This document shows, piece after piece, positions 30,385 through 42,600 of a stretch of DNA of 64,000 bases. A program made the position numbers and the translations under genes. The notes under the pieces are model-generated. The model searched no databases. It was not told the origin of the DNA and was given only the letters and a program-made list of their open reading frames with translations. Source of the DNA: Edaphochlamys debaryana (taxonomy: Eukaryota; Chlorophyta; Chlorophyceae; Chlamydomonadales); contig JAEHOE010000019.1 in the NCBI GenBank assembly GCA_016858145.1, positions 682,001-746,000 of the forward strand, in the 5' to 3' direction. Positions within the stretch are counted from its first letter, which is position 1. Every line of letters begins with the position of its first letter.

Positions 30385-33300
30385 GCCTCGGAGGTGCCGG
30401 CGGAGGCGCAGTTGCTGCTGAGCAACGATGGCAGGCACGCAGGGGCCTCGCGGGGCCGGGCAGGGCTTGCAGATGGCGGGCATGCCCTCTCTGTCATGTA
30501 CACCCCTACCCCTCACCTATGCCCCACCCCATGTCCCTCGTCACAGGACGGCTTTCGTACTGGTCACCACCCACGCCTCCCCAGCGGCGCTTGTGGCGGC
30601 AACGGCCGCTTTGGCCGCTTCAGCCCCTCCCTCCACCAGCGTTGACCCGGGCGACGCAGCCTCCGGCGCGGTGCTACTGACGCCCCTGCAACAGCTGCAG
30701 TGGGCCCACGAGTCAACGGTCAACGCCCTACTGCTACAGCTGTTCCTGGTCAGCGATGCCGTACTGGTGCTGCTGCCCACGGGCCAGGGCCTGGGCGGCG
30801 CCGGCGGGCCCGGCTCGGGCGGGGGCCCGCTGGCCGGGGCCAGTGACTGGATGGGTCGGCTGAGGCTGTTGCAGGTGGGGGCCCTTCGCAGGTCAAAGGA
30901 GGGTTTGAAGGGCTGTTCATGTGAGCCTTTCGACATCCCGTAGGCATGCATGTTGCTGGCGGGCTGGCCTGTCTCTGCAAGGCTGACCAGGGGGCCAGTC
31001 TTGGTACCGCAACTTGCCGCATCCTACATCCTCCACAGGGGGCCAAGCGGGCCTTCCTCCAGGCCCTACCCAGCCCTGCGCTTGCGTCTGGCGGTGCCGG
31101 GGGCCGGCGCAGGCAGCGGGGCTCTGACACGGGAAGCCCTGCGGCAGGGCCGGAAGCCGGGGTGGGAACGGGCGCAGGCGCAGCGGAGCAGCGGCTGAGG
31201 GAGTGGTGCGGGGGGCGACCCAAGCCGCCGCTTCTCTACTTTGTCTCGCCGGTGAGTGCTCTGCGAACGCCCAACCCCAACGATTCCCCCCTGGCTGCCT
31301 TGCTCGCCCGCCCACTCCCGTCGTCGCCATCCCTCACGTCACCCCCATTGCCGTTGCCTTGCCGCACAGTCCGACCCGACAGCTCCAGGCCTCACCAGTA
31401 CCGGCCCCGCCACAGCAGACTCCGGCCGTGACGCCAACTGGTACCTCCGCGCGCTCTTCAAGCGCTGCCGCCCGCTGCCCGGAACCGCCGGCCCCGCGCC
31501 TAGCTCCGCTGCCGCTGAGCGCCCCGGCGGCCGCGGCGGCGGCAACCGAGACGCGAACGCGGAGGCGGGGTTGCTGTGCAGCCTCGACCCCCAGACGCTG
31601 CTCCTGGAGCCAGGGCCGCTGGGGCTCAGCCCGCCGGAGGTGCAGGCGGCGGTGCTGGCGGCGCTGCTGGAGCCGGGAGATGACGAAGGGCTCGGTACGG
31701 CAGGCATGGCGGCGGCGGTGGCGGCGCCGCCGACGCACGACGGCGGGCTGCGCCGGCTGCGTGAGACGCTGTCGGCGGCACTGACGGCGGCGCGGGGCGG
31801 AGCTGGCGGCGCTAGCGGCGGCGACAGCAGCGCAGCGGTGCTGGAGGCGGCCTGGCGGGAGGCGGCGGCGGGGCTGAGCGGGGCTGTGTCTGAGGCCTGG
31901 CGGGAGGCGGCGCGTCAGCCGCTGGGCTGGGTGCCTCCCGGCGTCGCTCTCACCTCTGGTAAGCAATGGTAAAGGCGATGCTCGATCCCGAGCCGCTGTG
32001 CAGCGCCTGAGTGTCCCGTCTAGGAATCTGCAGCCTGACTTACCGCTTACCCCTACCCATTGCCTCCGTCCTCAGGCCGCAACGCAAGCTCTGCAGGCCC
32101 CGGCGGCCGCAACAGAGCCGCGCCTGCCCCTGACGCAACGCCGGCCCCGGACTCCGCCCTGGCGGCGGCGGCGGCATGGTTGGCTGGCGGCGGCGGCAGC
32201 GGCCTGGCGGCCAGGCTCGGCGTCGAGCTGTCCAACTCCGCCGCCGACGCGGCCCTCAAGCAGTACCTAACCGCCACGCCACCGCGATACCCAGCGCGGG
32301 TGCACGCTGCGGCCGTCGCGGCGGCGGTGGCGGCGCTGACGGCGGCTGCACCGCCGGGGCCCGCCGCCACTGCGGCGGCGGCGCGGCTGAGCGCGGCGTG
32401 CGGCCAGGCCTGGCGGCAGGGGCGGCAGCAGTGCAGCGCGCTCAGCGTGACTGGCCGGCCGTGCACGCGACCGCCACACGTGAGCGCGGTGCATGCGGGG
32501 CAGGGGCCTACGGTCTGGGGCTCGCCCGATGATTGGGGCTTGTTAACTCCGAGGGGCCCGGGTAGAGCACAAAGGGTTGAACATGTGAAGCGTCGGGTAT
32601 GCAGTACCGGTACCCGGAGCTCTGCATCAAACGCCCCCTCCCCGCCCTGCCCCTCCTCCGCCTGCAGCCCCCCACCGAGCCCCACAGCTGCGGAGACGCG
32701 AGCGTGTGGGTGGGTGCCACCACCACCGGCAGCGCATGGGCGCGACTGCCCGACCCCTTCGACCTTCTGGTGAGGGGTGCAAGGAGGGGCACGGGCCACA
32801 CATTGTTGCGCATAGGGCTGCCTTTGCGTTGTGCGTTGCACGGTGGACGGACCTATGGATTGGGACGGGCAAGTACTTCGACTTGACCCTTCCGGTGTCA
32901 TGAACTGCGTCTCCCTCCGATCCAGGCCGCCAACGCCTCCCCCTACATGGACGACGGGGAGCACGTGGGCGTGGCCGCCCCGCCTCCCACGGCCAAGGCC
33001 CCGGCGACCTCTTCCTTCTCCTCCGCATCCACCCCTCCGCCCGCTGCCGCCAGCCACGGTGGCGGCCGGCAGCGCGGCAACAAGCAGGCCGCCGCCGCCG
33101 CCCCGGCTGCAGCTGCCTCTGCGCCCGAACCCGCCGCTGACGCTTCTGCATCCACCGCCGCTTCAACCGCCCCAGCTTTGCCGGCGCACAGTAGGCACTT
33201 GGTCGTGGCAATGGCGCAGGGACCCGACGGAACCGTCTCCACCGCTGCTCTGGGACCCTGGGTGACGGTTACTCGCCTGGGCGCTGCCGGCGCTTACAAC

Positions 33301-35245
33301 GACCGGCGGGGAATCGTCCAGCCGGGGTTGTCGGGGGCTTTCCTGGCACCGCTTTTTCTGGCCATGGAGGCTGAAGGCGGCGGCGGCGGCGGCAGTGGCG
33401 GCGGGATGGGGCAAGGGGGCAGGGGTGGAAGGAACTCGAGCAGGCAGGCCGCCGCCGCTGCGGCGGCCGCGATGGCGGCGGCGGCGGTGGGCCCAGAGGG
33501 CGACGGGGACGGCGACGGCGGGGTTGTCCTGGACGAGAGGAGCTTTCCGTCACTATCAGCGGCAGTAGCAACGCCAGGCCGGCAGGGCGGTGGCGGCGGA
33601 GGCGGCGGCGGTGGCCGCAAGAGGGGGCAGGCCAGCGGAGGTGACGGGGCCGGCGGCGGCGCGGCTACCGAGCCAGCGGTCGTGCGCGAACGCGCCGCCA
33701 TTGCCAAGGTCTGGCCCTACCCACACGGCAGCGCCTTCGCTGGTGCCAACGCCGCCAGCGGCGGCGGGCGCGGTGGTGCCGGCGGTCCTGGTGCCGGCGG
33801 CGGCCTGGGCATGCGGGGCCGCCGCGGCCGCCAGGGCCCTGGCGGAGGCGCCGGAGGCGGCGAGGGCGGTTTGGACCCTGCGGCGTTCCCGGCGCTGCCG
33901 GGGTCTCGGGGCAGCCGGCGGGTGAGAGCGTGGCTGTCTGCTGGCTGGCCGTGCTTGCCTCATTGGGGGGTGCTACCGTAGTATGAATGACGGCCGCCGT
34001 GGCTGCCGAAAGCTGTTTTGCTTCATCGTATCCCTCGTCTTAGGCTTCCAACCCACTCCCGCATGACAGGCGTTCATTGCCTACGAGTATGAGACGCTCG
34101 ACGGCCGCCGCTTCCTGGCCACACCCCAGCAGCTGGCGGCGGCGCTGGCGGCGGCAGGCACGCCCGCTGCCGCCCCCGCCGCCGCCCTGGCCGCTGCCTC
34201 CCCAGCGGGCGTGCTAGCGCCGGCTGCTGGCGGCCGGGGTTCGCGAGGGCCCCGCGGAGGTGCATCAGCACAGGACGCCGCCGCTGCGGAAGCCGCAGCC
34301 GCCGCGGCGGCAGCGGCCGCCACCGCCGCCGCAGCCGCCGCGGCCGTCGCCGCCGCCAGCCAATCTTCCGCCGCGGCATGCTTCCTGCTCCAGCACGACG
34401 CGCCGCTGTTCCTCCAGCCGCCGTCAGGCCTGCTGCAGGACCCAATGGCGCCGCCGGCCGTCGACGGCGCCGCCGCCTGGGACCCGACGCCGCGCCGGCC
34501 GTCGGCCCTGGCTCAGCTCCGCCGCATTTTCATCGTCACGCCGCCGTCGACCAGCGGAGAGCCCCTGCTTGCCGTACGGCCGACGGTACAGTTCCGTCCC
34601 TGCGACCCGCCTCAACGGCTGCCCGCCGACGCGGCGGCGGCGGCGCTGGCGGCGCCGCCACGGCCCGGCCCGGCTCCCGCTGCGCCGCCAGGCGGAGCAG
34701 CGGGCGGCCCCGCCGAGCCTGGAGTCGCGGCGGAGGCGGCAGAGGGCCTGGAGCGCGAGGGCAAGGACACTAACAAGCTCGTGTCGGGGCCGGGAACCGC
34801 GGCGGCGGTGGTGCAGGTGTCCCTGGCCAGGCCCGTGCCGCTGCCGCCCGACTCCCTCGTCGTGGTGGCGCTGCCGGCGGCGTACGGCCTACCCGCCGAG
34901 TGGCTGGGCTGGGCTGGAGGCATGCCTAAAGGGGGTCAGGCGGGCGCAGTCCCTGGGGCTGGGCCGGCGGGGGCCGGGGCAGGGTGTGTGGAGGGGGCGG
35001 CAGGAGGGGGGGATGCGGCGCAGGGTAGCGGCGACGGAGCCGGGGCGGGGAGTGCGGGCGAGGGAGAGAGGCCAGGCCCGGGGGCGGCGGCGCAGGGGCA
35101 GCCACAGCCGGTGCCGGCGCAGGGGCCGCTGATGCCGTTGGTTCAGTTGGATGAGCGGGGCCCGTACGATGCGCGGCTGGTGGCGGGGTCTGCACTGTTC
35201 CCCATCCCCGTGCCGGGGCCAGCCGCTGTGGCGCCGCGTGCATAA
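30385..35245 (+). CDS. SMG8: SMG8-like nonsense-mediated mRNA decay factor, N-terminus unresolved
   Basis: Eight in-phase exons (30385-30434, 30547-30874, 31039-31251, 31370-31958, 32076-32479, 32668-32769, 32926-33921, 34070-35245) give 1,285 residues without the true start. SMG8 landmarks occur in order: LLLQLFLVSDAVLVLLPTG with LRLLQGAKRAFLQ; QQCSALSVTGRPCTRPPH; LPDPFDLLAANASPYMD; GPWVTVTRLGAAGAYN then GIVQPGLSGAFLAP; AFIAYEYETLDGRRFL; QLRRIFIVTPPSTSGEPLLA; LPPDSLVVVALPAAYG. SMG8 with SMG9 binds and restrains the SMG1 kinase that phosphorylates UPF1. Long Ala/Gly-rich insertions separate the conserved blocks. The GTPase-like N-terminus upstream of ASEVPAEAQLLLSNDG was not found. The first intron appears to use a GC donor (AG|GCACGC at 30435); the alternative is a mis-set exon end. 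Confidence 0.85.
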
Positions 35246-35799
35246 GCGCAGGCTGGTGGGCAAGTGATCGTGGCTTGTTGACGACGTAGTTTGGCCGAGT
35301 AAGAGAGGGCGCACTCCGTTGGGCACCACTGACTGGATTTTAAAGTCCTTCCATGTTGTGTACGGAGGTCTGGTACGGGCCGTAGCCCCCGTCCAGTTGG
35401 CATCCAGCTGGTGGCTTGCCTACAGCACTCTTCACGTTGTCGTCACAGTAGCTCGCATATCTTGACTGCGCCCAGCTGCCAGCCATGCTCACAAGCTCCG
35501 GAGCCCGCGCCGTTGCTCACGTGCGCACCACCGCAGGCCTCCCACCATACTGTTCCCACATCCGCGAATCTCGCCAGCTCTGCACCGTCCATTCCACCGT
35601 CCGTTCCAGTGCCGCCTCGCTACTACCGTACCATCCATTCCCTTGCCGGAGCCCAAGCTGCTACGACTCCTTTCAGCAGGCGTTGCAATCAGTTTTCCTG
35701 CTCTGTGCCTTCCCTTAAAACCCAGGCCCAACGCCCACCTATCACACGGCTCCACGCCCTCCCCCTCTCCAGTCCCGACATTGCCAACTCCCTTCATCC
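35246..35799. other. Convergent 3' region between SMG8 and the helical-repeat gene
   Basis: Only 554 bp separate the two stop codons, so the 3' untranslated regions abut or overlap. I found no TGTAA on either strand here; the signals may lie inside the opposing gene or differ from consensus. Confidence 0.5.
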
Positions 35800-38700
35800 T
35801 CAGTAGTCATCCACGCCCAGCCCCATTGGCTGCTGCGCCCACGCATCCATCACCTCCCCCTCCGCGCCCGCCGACCTCGGCCCCCGGACCTCGCCCGGCT
35901 GCGGAGGCACCACCAGCGTCCGCGGCGCCGCGCGGTGCACGTCTCCATCGTCCAGCGAAGACGTGGACCGTAGCCGCACGTCGTCCCAGAGGCTGCCGTC
36001 CTCTGCCTGCCCGTCCTCCTCCTCCACGTCCTCATCGTGATACCGCTCTGGGTCCCGAAGCAAGTGCGGGGGCACGACCAGGCCGGCCAGGTGGGGCGGC
36101 ATGGGCGCGATGGGGCCCATGGTGTTGGGGCCCCGGCCAGGAGCAAAGGAGCCAGCGGTTGCCGCCGCCGGGGCCGCGAAGGTGGAGGCGGGGGCGCCGC
36201 GCAGCAGGTGGCCCGCCTCCTCGCTGCGCCGCTGCCGTACGGCGTCCGCCAGCTTGGCGTACTTGGGCCCGGGCTGCATGAGCTGTACGGCCCACATGAG
36301 GTCCGCCAACTGCCACGGCGTGAAGTCGCGCGCGCGTCGCTCCACGACGGCACACGCCGCATCGAACAGCGCGTCGTGGCGCACCCTCACACGAGCATGT
36401 GCCGAAAGCAGCAGCGATAGGTCGCCGGGCGCGAGCGTGGCCATGCGCCGTACGGCCATGCGGGCCATGGTGTAGAAGAGCGTGGTGTTGCCGTACCCGG
36501 CACGTGCAAATGACGCGGCGAGTACAGCAAGCTGCGAGTCGGTCATGGACCAGGAGCGGTTGGCGTAGGGGCCGGTGCGGCCCGTTAGGAAGAGGCTGGC
36601 GAGGTGGCGGTAGAGCGCGAGCGGCGTGGCGGGGTCGGGCTTGGGGACCTGGGCCGTGGCCTGGCGGCGCCGCTCCTCCGTGGCTAGGACCGCCGCCAGG
36701 GGCAGCGGGCGCATGGAGTCCGGCCGGGGCGGAGCGCGAGACGGCTGGGGGCCCTGGTTGGCGGCAGCCGCCTGCTCCGCCCCAGACTCTGCCCGGCCAG
36801 CCCGCCACCGCTCGCCAGCCGCCTGCCGCGCGGCCTCCCCCTGGTCTTCCTCCTCGCCGCCCTCTGGCGCAGCGCCGCGGGCTGAAGCAGGCTCCTCCTC
36901 CTCCTCCTCACTCTCGCCGGCCCGCTCCTCCTCGCCGCCGCTTGCTGCACCCGCCTCAGCCGCTGCGCCGCGCCAGCCCCCGCCCTCCTGCGCCCGGCCC
37001 TCCTCGCCGTCGCTCTCGCCCTCCCCGATCGGCGCCGGCGCCCGGCGCTGCTGCACGCGAGGCCGCGACCGCTCCTCGGCCTCCCGCTCGGGCGACGGGC
37101 CCAGCGCCGGCCGCCGCTCGCCCTGGTTGGGCCCCACCCGTGCCCCCAGCTGCGAGAAGGCCCAGCACACGTTGACCAGCTCCTGCGTTGACCCGAAAAC
37201 CAACCGCCGCCGCACAATGGTCTCGCCGGCCGCCGCCAGGAAGCTCTGGTCCCGGAAGCCCATGACGCCCAGGGCCCACAGGAAGCGACCCAGGGGTCGT
37301 GCGGGCACGGTGTCGAGCAGGGGCCGGAAGGCGGCCATGAGCTGGTTGGGGAGCTCGAAGCCCGGGGGCAGGCCCGTCCGGGCCCAGGCCCAGGCCAGGT
37401 TGGCGAGGGTGTCCGGCTCCGACGGCAGCGGGCGCGAGAGCGCAGCCGCACGCAGCGCCTCGAACAGCGCCGGCGTGGTCTTGCCGGCGGCCGCGAAGCC
37501 AAAGGCCATGTGCGCCAGGTCGCTCTGAGAGCAGTCGGGGCACTCGCGCTCATCGGGGGCGGGCCGCGCGCCCCACAGCCGCCGGGTGACGCCGCCACCC
37601 GCAGCGGCGGCGGCAGCGGCAGCGCCGGCGGAGGCGGAGGAGTTTGTGGGCGGCGGCTGCTCCGCCGCCGCCTGCATGAGGGACGCCAGGCAGAGCCGCT
37701 GCAGCTCCACCCACAGCTGCTGGTTGTTGGGCGCGAGCTGGGCCAGGGCGCGGACGGTCCGGGCAAAGAGCGCCGGCTCGATCGTGGCAACGGACGCCAG
37801 ACGGCCCGCGCGCTGGCGCAGCAGATCCTTGACGAGCGCCGTCACGAGCGTGTCCGTACGCGGGCCTGAGATCTGGATCCAGGACAGTACGACAATCAGC
37901 CGCGCATTGTGCAGCGCGTGGACCTGCCGCGAGGCGGTGAGGTTCATCACGCCAGACAGCGACTGCAGAAGCGCGTTGACGTCAGCCTTGAGCTCCGAAG
38001 GCGCTGCCCCCGCCTCCGGTGTGGCCGCGGCCGATGCGGCGATCGCTTGCGGGTAGAGCAGGGCTCCAGTGCGCGAGGCGACTAGGGCCGTGTGGTGGGG
38101 CCTCCAGACGTCGCCGGCGTGCACGTGGGACCTCAGGAGTTCCAGCAGCTCGGGGATGGAGGGGGCCATGCGGATCTGGTAGGCGAGGCGGCGCCAGGGC
38201 ACGTTGGGGGTGCCGTCGGGCAGGAGGTCGCGCTCCGCCTTGCGCCACAGAGGCACCGCGGAGCGACGGTCATAGCGGGCCGCTGTGGCGGTGCTGGGCG
38301 CGGAGGGGGAGGGCAGCGGCCCCCGGTCGCGTTTGGAGGGGCGGGGAGAGGATGGGCTGGAGGCGGGGGGGCGGGAGGAGCCACGGGGGGAGGATGGGGG
38401 CCGGGCGAAGGGGGAACGGGATGAGGGCCCAGGCGTAGAGGGCGACGGTGAGGGAGGCCCTGGGGCAGGAGACCCCGATGAATCGGTCCTGGGAGACAAG
38501 CGCGATGTGGGTCGGGAAGCGGACGAGGCTGGGATGGAGGGCGAGAATGAGGCGGACGCGGGGCCCGAGGAGGGGTCTACGGCGCTGGCGACAGCGATGG
38601 GGACGGCTGCCACAGCCGTGCTGCGAGCCTGGACCTGAAAGGAAAGCGGGACGGGGGTGTTGGAGGCAGGTCAAGATGCATGTGGGAGGGCACCCGGAGC

Positions 38701-38952
38701 CGCGCCCAGGTTCCCCGGTGTGCTGGATGCTGGTTTCCCCCGCCCCCCCCTGCTCTTCGAGGGAGCCTGGCGAGGGGCCGGGCCCGCGGAACGACAACCC
38801 ATCCCAGCAAGCCGACCTACGTTAAATGCGCTGGCTTTGGCTGCCAGCCGACGCGCCAACCGGGGAGTCAGGAGCAGGGGAATCGGCCTGCGAGCATGCA
38901 CGTGAAGGCTAAGCAAGGATGGCGCACGCCGGTAGTGGTCCAGCATATCCAT
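35800..38952 (-). CDS. Helical-repeat (HPR/FASTK-like) organellar RNA-binding type protein
   Basis: Two exons, 38952-38821 and 38634-35800, join in phase 0 and give 988 residues; almost the whole protein is one exon, unlike its neighbours. Residues 1-44 are Arg/Leu/Ala-rich without acidic patches (RRPIPLLLTPRLARRLAAKA), as in a mitochondrial or plastid targeting peptide. Residues about 55-140 are Ser/Pro-rich. The rest has repeated helical units of the kind L-hydrophobic-Ala-Gly with D/T..L (SDLAHMAFGFAAAG, DTLANLAWAWARTGLPPG, QELVNVCWAFSQLG, SQLAVLAASFARAGYG, DLSLLLSAHARVRV, QLADLMWAVQLMQ), as in the heptatricopeptide/FASTK-like repeats of plastid and mitochondrial RNA-stability factors. A strongly acidic Glu-rich insert splits the array. 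No RAP domain is seen. Binding target unknown. Divergent from ATAD5. Confidence 0.75.
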
Positions 38953-39697
38953 TCCATCCACAAGGCCTCACGCGAAGTGTGGAGTCGCCCTGCCGGACGT
39001 GCTGGGGCCGAAATCATCGCGCGGCGCCTCAACGCGCCGACCTACGGCAGAATTGCGGATCTTAAACGCTAGCAGTGGTAAGGAGGCGGTCAGAATTGCT
39101 GGGCAGGGTGCAGCGCCTACCTGCACGCAGCATTCTGGGCTGCTTGCACTTTGCAGCGGACCCCGAGTCTACAGCAGTTTCTGGTGGTCCCTAGCCACTG
39201 GCATGTCAGTACAGGCGCCTGGCACTCCTGGTGCTGCAGCAGCGGCGCAGTGGAACGCGGGTGCGGGGCAGGCTACGCTGCAAATTGCGCTTGGCGAGGC
39301 ACGGGAGGCCGTCTAGGTAGAGAAAATGGTCTGTATCAGACGCCGGCTAAGCCCAGATCGAGGCGGGCACACCGAGCAGGCCAATGCAGTGCGGCCAATG
39401 CAGTGCGCGCGGGCGTTTGCGCGTTGAGCCAGCTCCCGCGCTGCCATAGGGTCCCTTGCATTGCACAATTTACTCTGCGTTGCTCGCGGGAGCCTGCGAG
39501 CACTTTCCGCGACACCCGCGTCAACTCAAAATTGCGGGAACAGCCTCGCCTGTCGATCCCGCTCTTCCTTCGTGCACAGCCTCACTGACTTCCATATCAC
39601 AATGAGAAGGAGCCTGCTGTGCTGAGGCGCTACTGTCAGCCAGGGCACCAGCCAGCTGGGGCCCTTTCGGGGGTGACCGCGCAGGGCGACAGGCTCG
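38953..39697. promoter_or_regulatory. Divergent 5' region between the helical-repeat gene and ATAD5
   Basis: 745 bp separate the start codons. It should contain both promoters and 5' untranslated regions. A short direct repeat, GGCCAATGCAGTGC, occurs twice in tandem near 39378-39408. No exon recognised. Confidence 0.5.
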
Positions 39698-42600
39698 ATG
39701 CGGGGCCTCCGGCTGGACTCAGACGTCGAGGATACACCCGAGAAGGCCCCTCGGAAGGCGTCGGTCACGACAGCCGGTGCCGAGGAGAAGGCAGCCAGGT
39801 TTGTGTCGATTCCCGCGCGACGGGAGGTCGTCGGGCGCGTCTGCACGTCTGCACGCAACGCTATGACGCGGTATTGCTTAACAGGCTCTCCGGCTAAACA
39901 GTGCTGACTTGCACTCGCAGAAATGACGCCTTGGCGCCTGCGGACGCCAAAGCTGTCGCGGCTCCTGCGGCAGCCCCAGCCCCGACAGGCCCGAGGCAGT
40001 CCCGCCTCCGCCTCGCCTCCAAACCCAAGGCACCCGCCGCAGGAGCAGATGCGACCCCCACTGTCATCGACGCATCTGCAGCAGCTCCCAATGCTGCCCA
40101 GGCCGCTTGTCCACAGGCCCCTGTAACTGCTGCAGCTGTCCCAACCAAGGTTGTCACGGCGGCCCCAGCTGCGGCTGCCGTCGAGCCGTCAGCACCCGCC
40201 GCGGCACCCCAGCCGGCCCCCGCCCCTGATGCCGGCACGGCAGACGCTCAGGCAGCGCCAGGGCCGGGCACCGCCGCTGCCCCCACCCGCAAAGCGGTTC
40301 AAGCCAAGCTCAACTTCTTCGCCCCCAGGGTCCGCCGGGAGCCCACGGCCAAGGCAGCCACCCCCGAGCCTGCGCCGGTCGCCGTCGTCGAGACTCCGTG
40401 TCCTGCTGTGGCTCCATCAGGGGAGGGCACCCCAGGCCATGGCACCGCGGTAGTTGCGGCTGCGGCTCCGGCGGCGCAGGCTGAGCTGGCGGCGGCGGCG
40501 GCAGCGGGCCCGGTTGCGGCTGCTCATGCGGGGACCCCGCCGGCGCCCATCGACCTGACTGGCAGCGGCGACGCGGGCAGGGAGGGCTCGATCGACGGTG
40601 GAGGAGCCGCCGCCGTGGAGCCTTCCCCGCCGCTGCCGGCGGCGGACATGGGCACAGGCTTGAAGCCTCCTGCCACCACACAGCAGCAGCCGGGGCAGGG
40701 GCAGGGGACTGCCAAGGCGCTGGGGCGGGCGCGGAAGCAGACCCTGCTGCCTGGCGCACCGCCGCCGGCCGCGCCCGCTGCTGCGGCTGCAGCGCCCGAG
40801 AGCGCGGCGGCGGAGGCTGCGGACGTGCCGTCGCCGGCCAGGAAGCGCCAGCGGAGCAGCGCGGCGGCTGCAGGAGCCGCCCCCGCCGCCGCTGCCGCCG
40901 CCCCGGCGGCGGCTGCAGCTGGCGTGGACGTCGCACCTGAGGGTCCCAGCCGGGGGAGGGGCAGGGGGCGAGGCCGCGGTCGGGGCCGGGGCCGCGGTGC
41001 AGCCACGGCAAGCAGGCGCGGTCGAGGTCGGGGCTCTGACGGTGACGACGAGAGCGACGGCGGCGGCGGCAGCGGCTCCCCCGAGCGGGCCCTGTCTGAC
41101 GGCGGCGTTAGCGCCATGACGGTCCACAGCGACGATGATGACTATCATCCTGGCGGCGCCGCCGCCGGCCGCGGCCGCCGCCGTGGCGGCGCCCGCTCGG
41201 CCCCCACCAGCCCTCAGCGAGGCCGCGGCGGGCGAGGGAGGGGCCGCGGTCGCGGCGGCCGTGGCGGAGCAGCCGCGGCTGGCGACGTCGCCGCTGCCGC
41301 GGCGGCCGCACTGGCGGCGGCGGCAGACGACGCCAAGGAGAACCAGCCCCTGCCAGCTCATCACGCGGCGTCGACGGCAGCCGCAGCGTCCCGGCCCGCC
41401 GACGGCACCAAGCCTGGCGTGGTGACGGCGGCGGCAGCGGCAGCAGCAGGCGGCGCCGTCAACGAAATGTTCCTCTCCGTCGCGGAGCGGCGGCGGCGGG
41501 CCCGCGAGCGCGCCGCCGCCGAGGCGGAGGCGGCGCGGCTGGCGGCTGAACAGGCCGCAAAAGAAGAGGCCGAGGCGGCGGCGAGGCGGGAGGTGGAGGC
41601 AGCTGCAGCGGCGGAGCGAGCCAAGGAGGAGAGGAAGGCCGCAAGGCACGTGGCGCGGGCGCGGGAGCTGGAGGCGCAGGCGGCGGAGGCCGCGGCGGCG
41701 CGGGCGGGCAGCGAGGAGGGCGGCGACGGGGTGGGCTTCGGCCCTGACGGGGCGGCAGCGGAGGGCGCCAAGCCGGCGGCCGTCAGCAACTTCTTCAAAG
41801 CACGCAAGCGAGCCGACACGCCCGCAGGTGTGTGCTTCCGCACATATAGTTATAGCAGGCACTGCCAAGCTCCTCCTTGGGCTTCCCACCCTCGTGGGCT
41901 TCGAGCCTGTTTGCTTGCCCCGCTCTTTCCTCTCTCGCCAAAGGGTTGTACGTTCCGGGTTGAGTGTCTCAACGCTGCCCTGGTATCCCCACTGCCACGC
42001 CCGCAGATGGCGAGGCAGGGGCGGCACCCAAGCGCCTCCCGGCCGGCGCCGTCGGCGGACAGTTGGCGCCGGCCCTTGCCCCCATCCACGTGCCTGCGTG
42101 GAGCGACTCCTGCGCCGAGTCGCCGTCGACGGCGGCGGCAGCGCTCCCGGTGTCGTGGCTAGAACCGGCCGACGGCGACGGAGGCCGCTGCCGCCGGCGG
42201 CGCTGCAGCAGCTCTGGAGGCGACGGCGCCGGTGCTGAGGGCTCTGCTCTCGCGTCGATTCGCTTCAGCTTCCTGCGGCGGCGCCAGACGCTACGCCAGG
42301 ACCCGCCGCCGCCAGCGACCGCGACGGCGCAGCCAGCAGGCCCGGCGGCGGCGGCGGCGCTGCTGGAAGAGCTGGCATCCCGTCTGGCGGCTGAGCAGCG
42401 GCGCGGCGATGTGGCCGGAGCTGCGGGGTACATGGAAGAGCACGAGGTAGGCCCTCTCTGCGGCCCTGAGCGCAAGGAGCGCAGGGAGATGCGATCTTGC
42501 TGCATCTCATCACCTGGACCCATGATGGCCCTGCATGCCCCGACCTGCATGCGCAACGGCCCAGGTCTACCCATGCCTTGGCCTCACCACCCGCTCCTCG

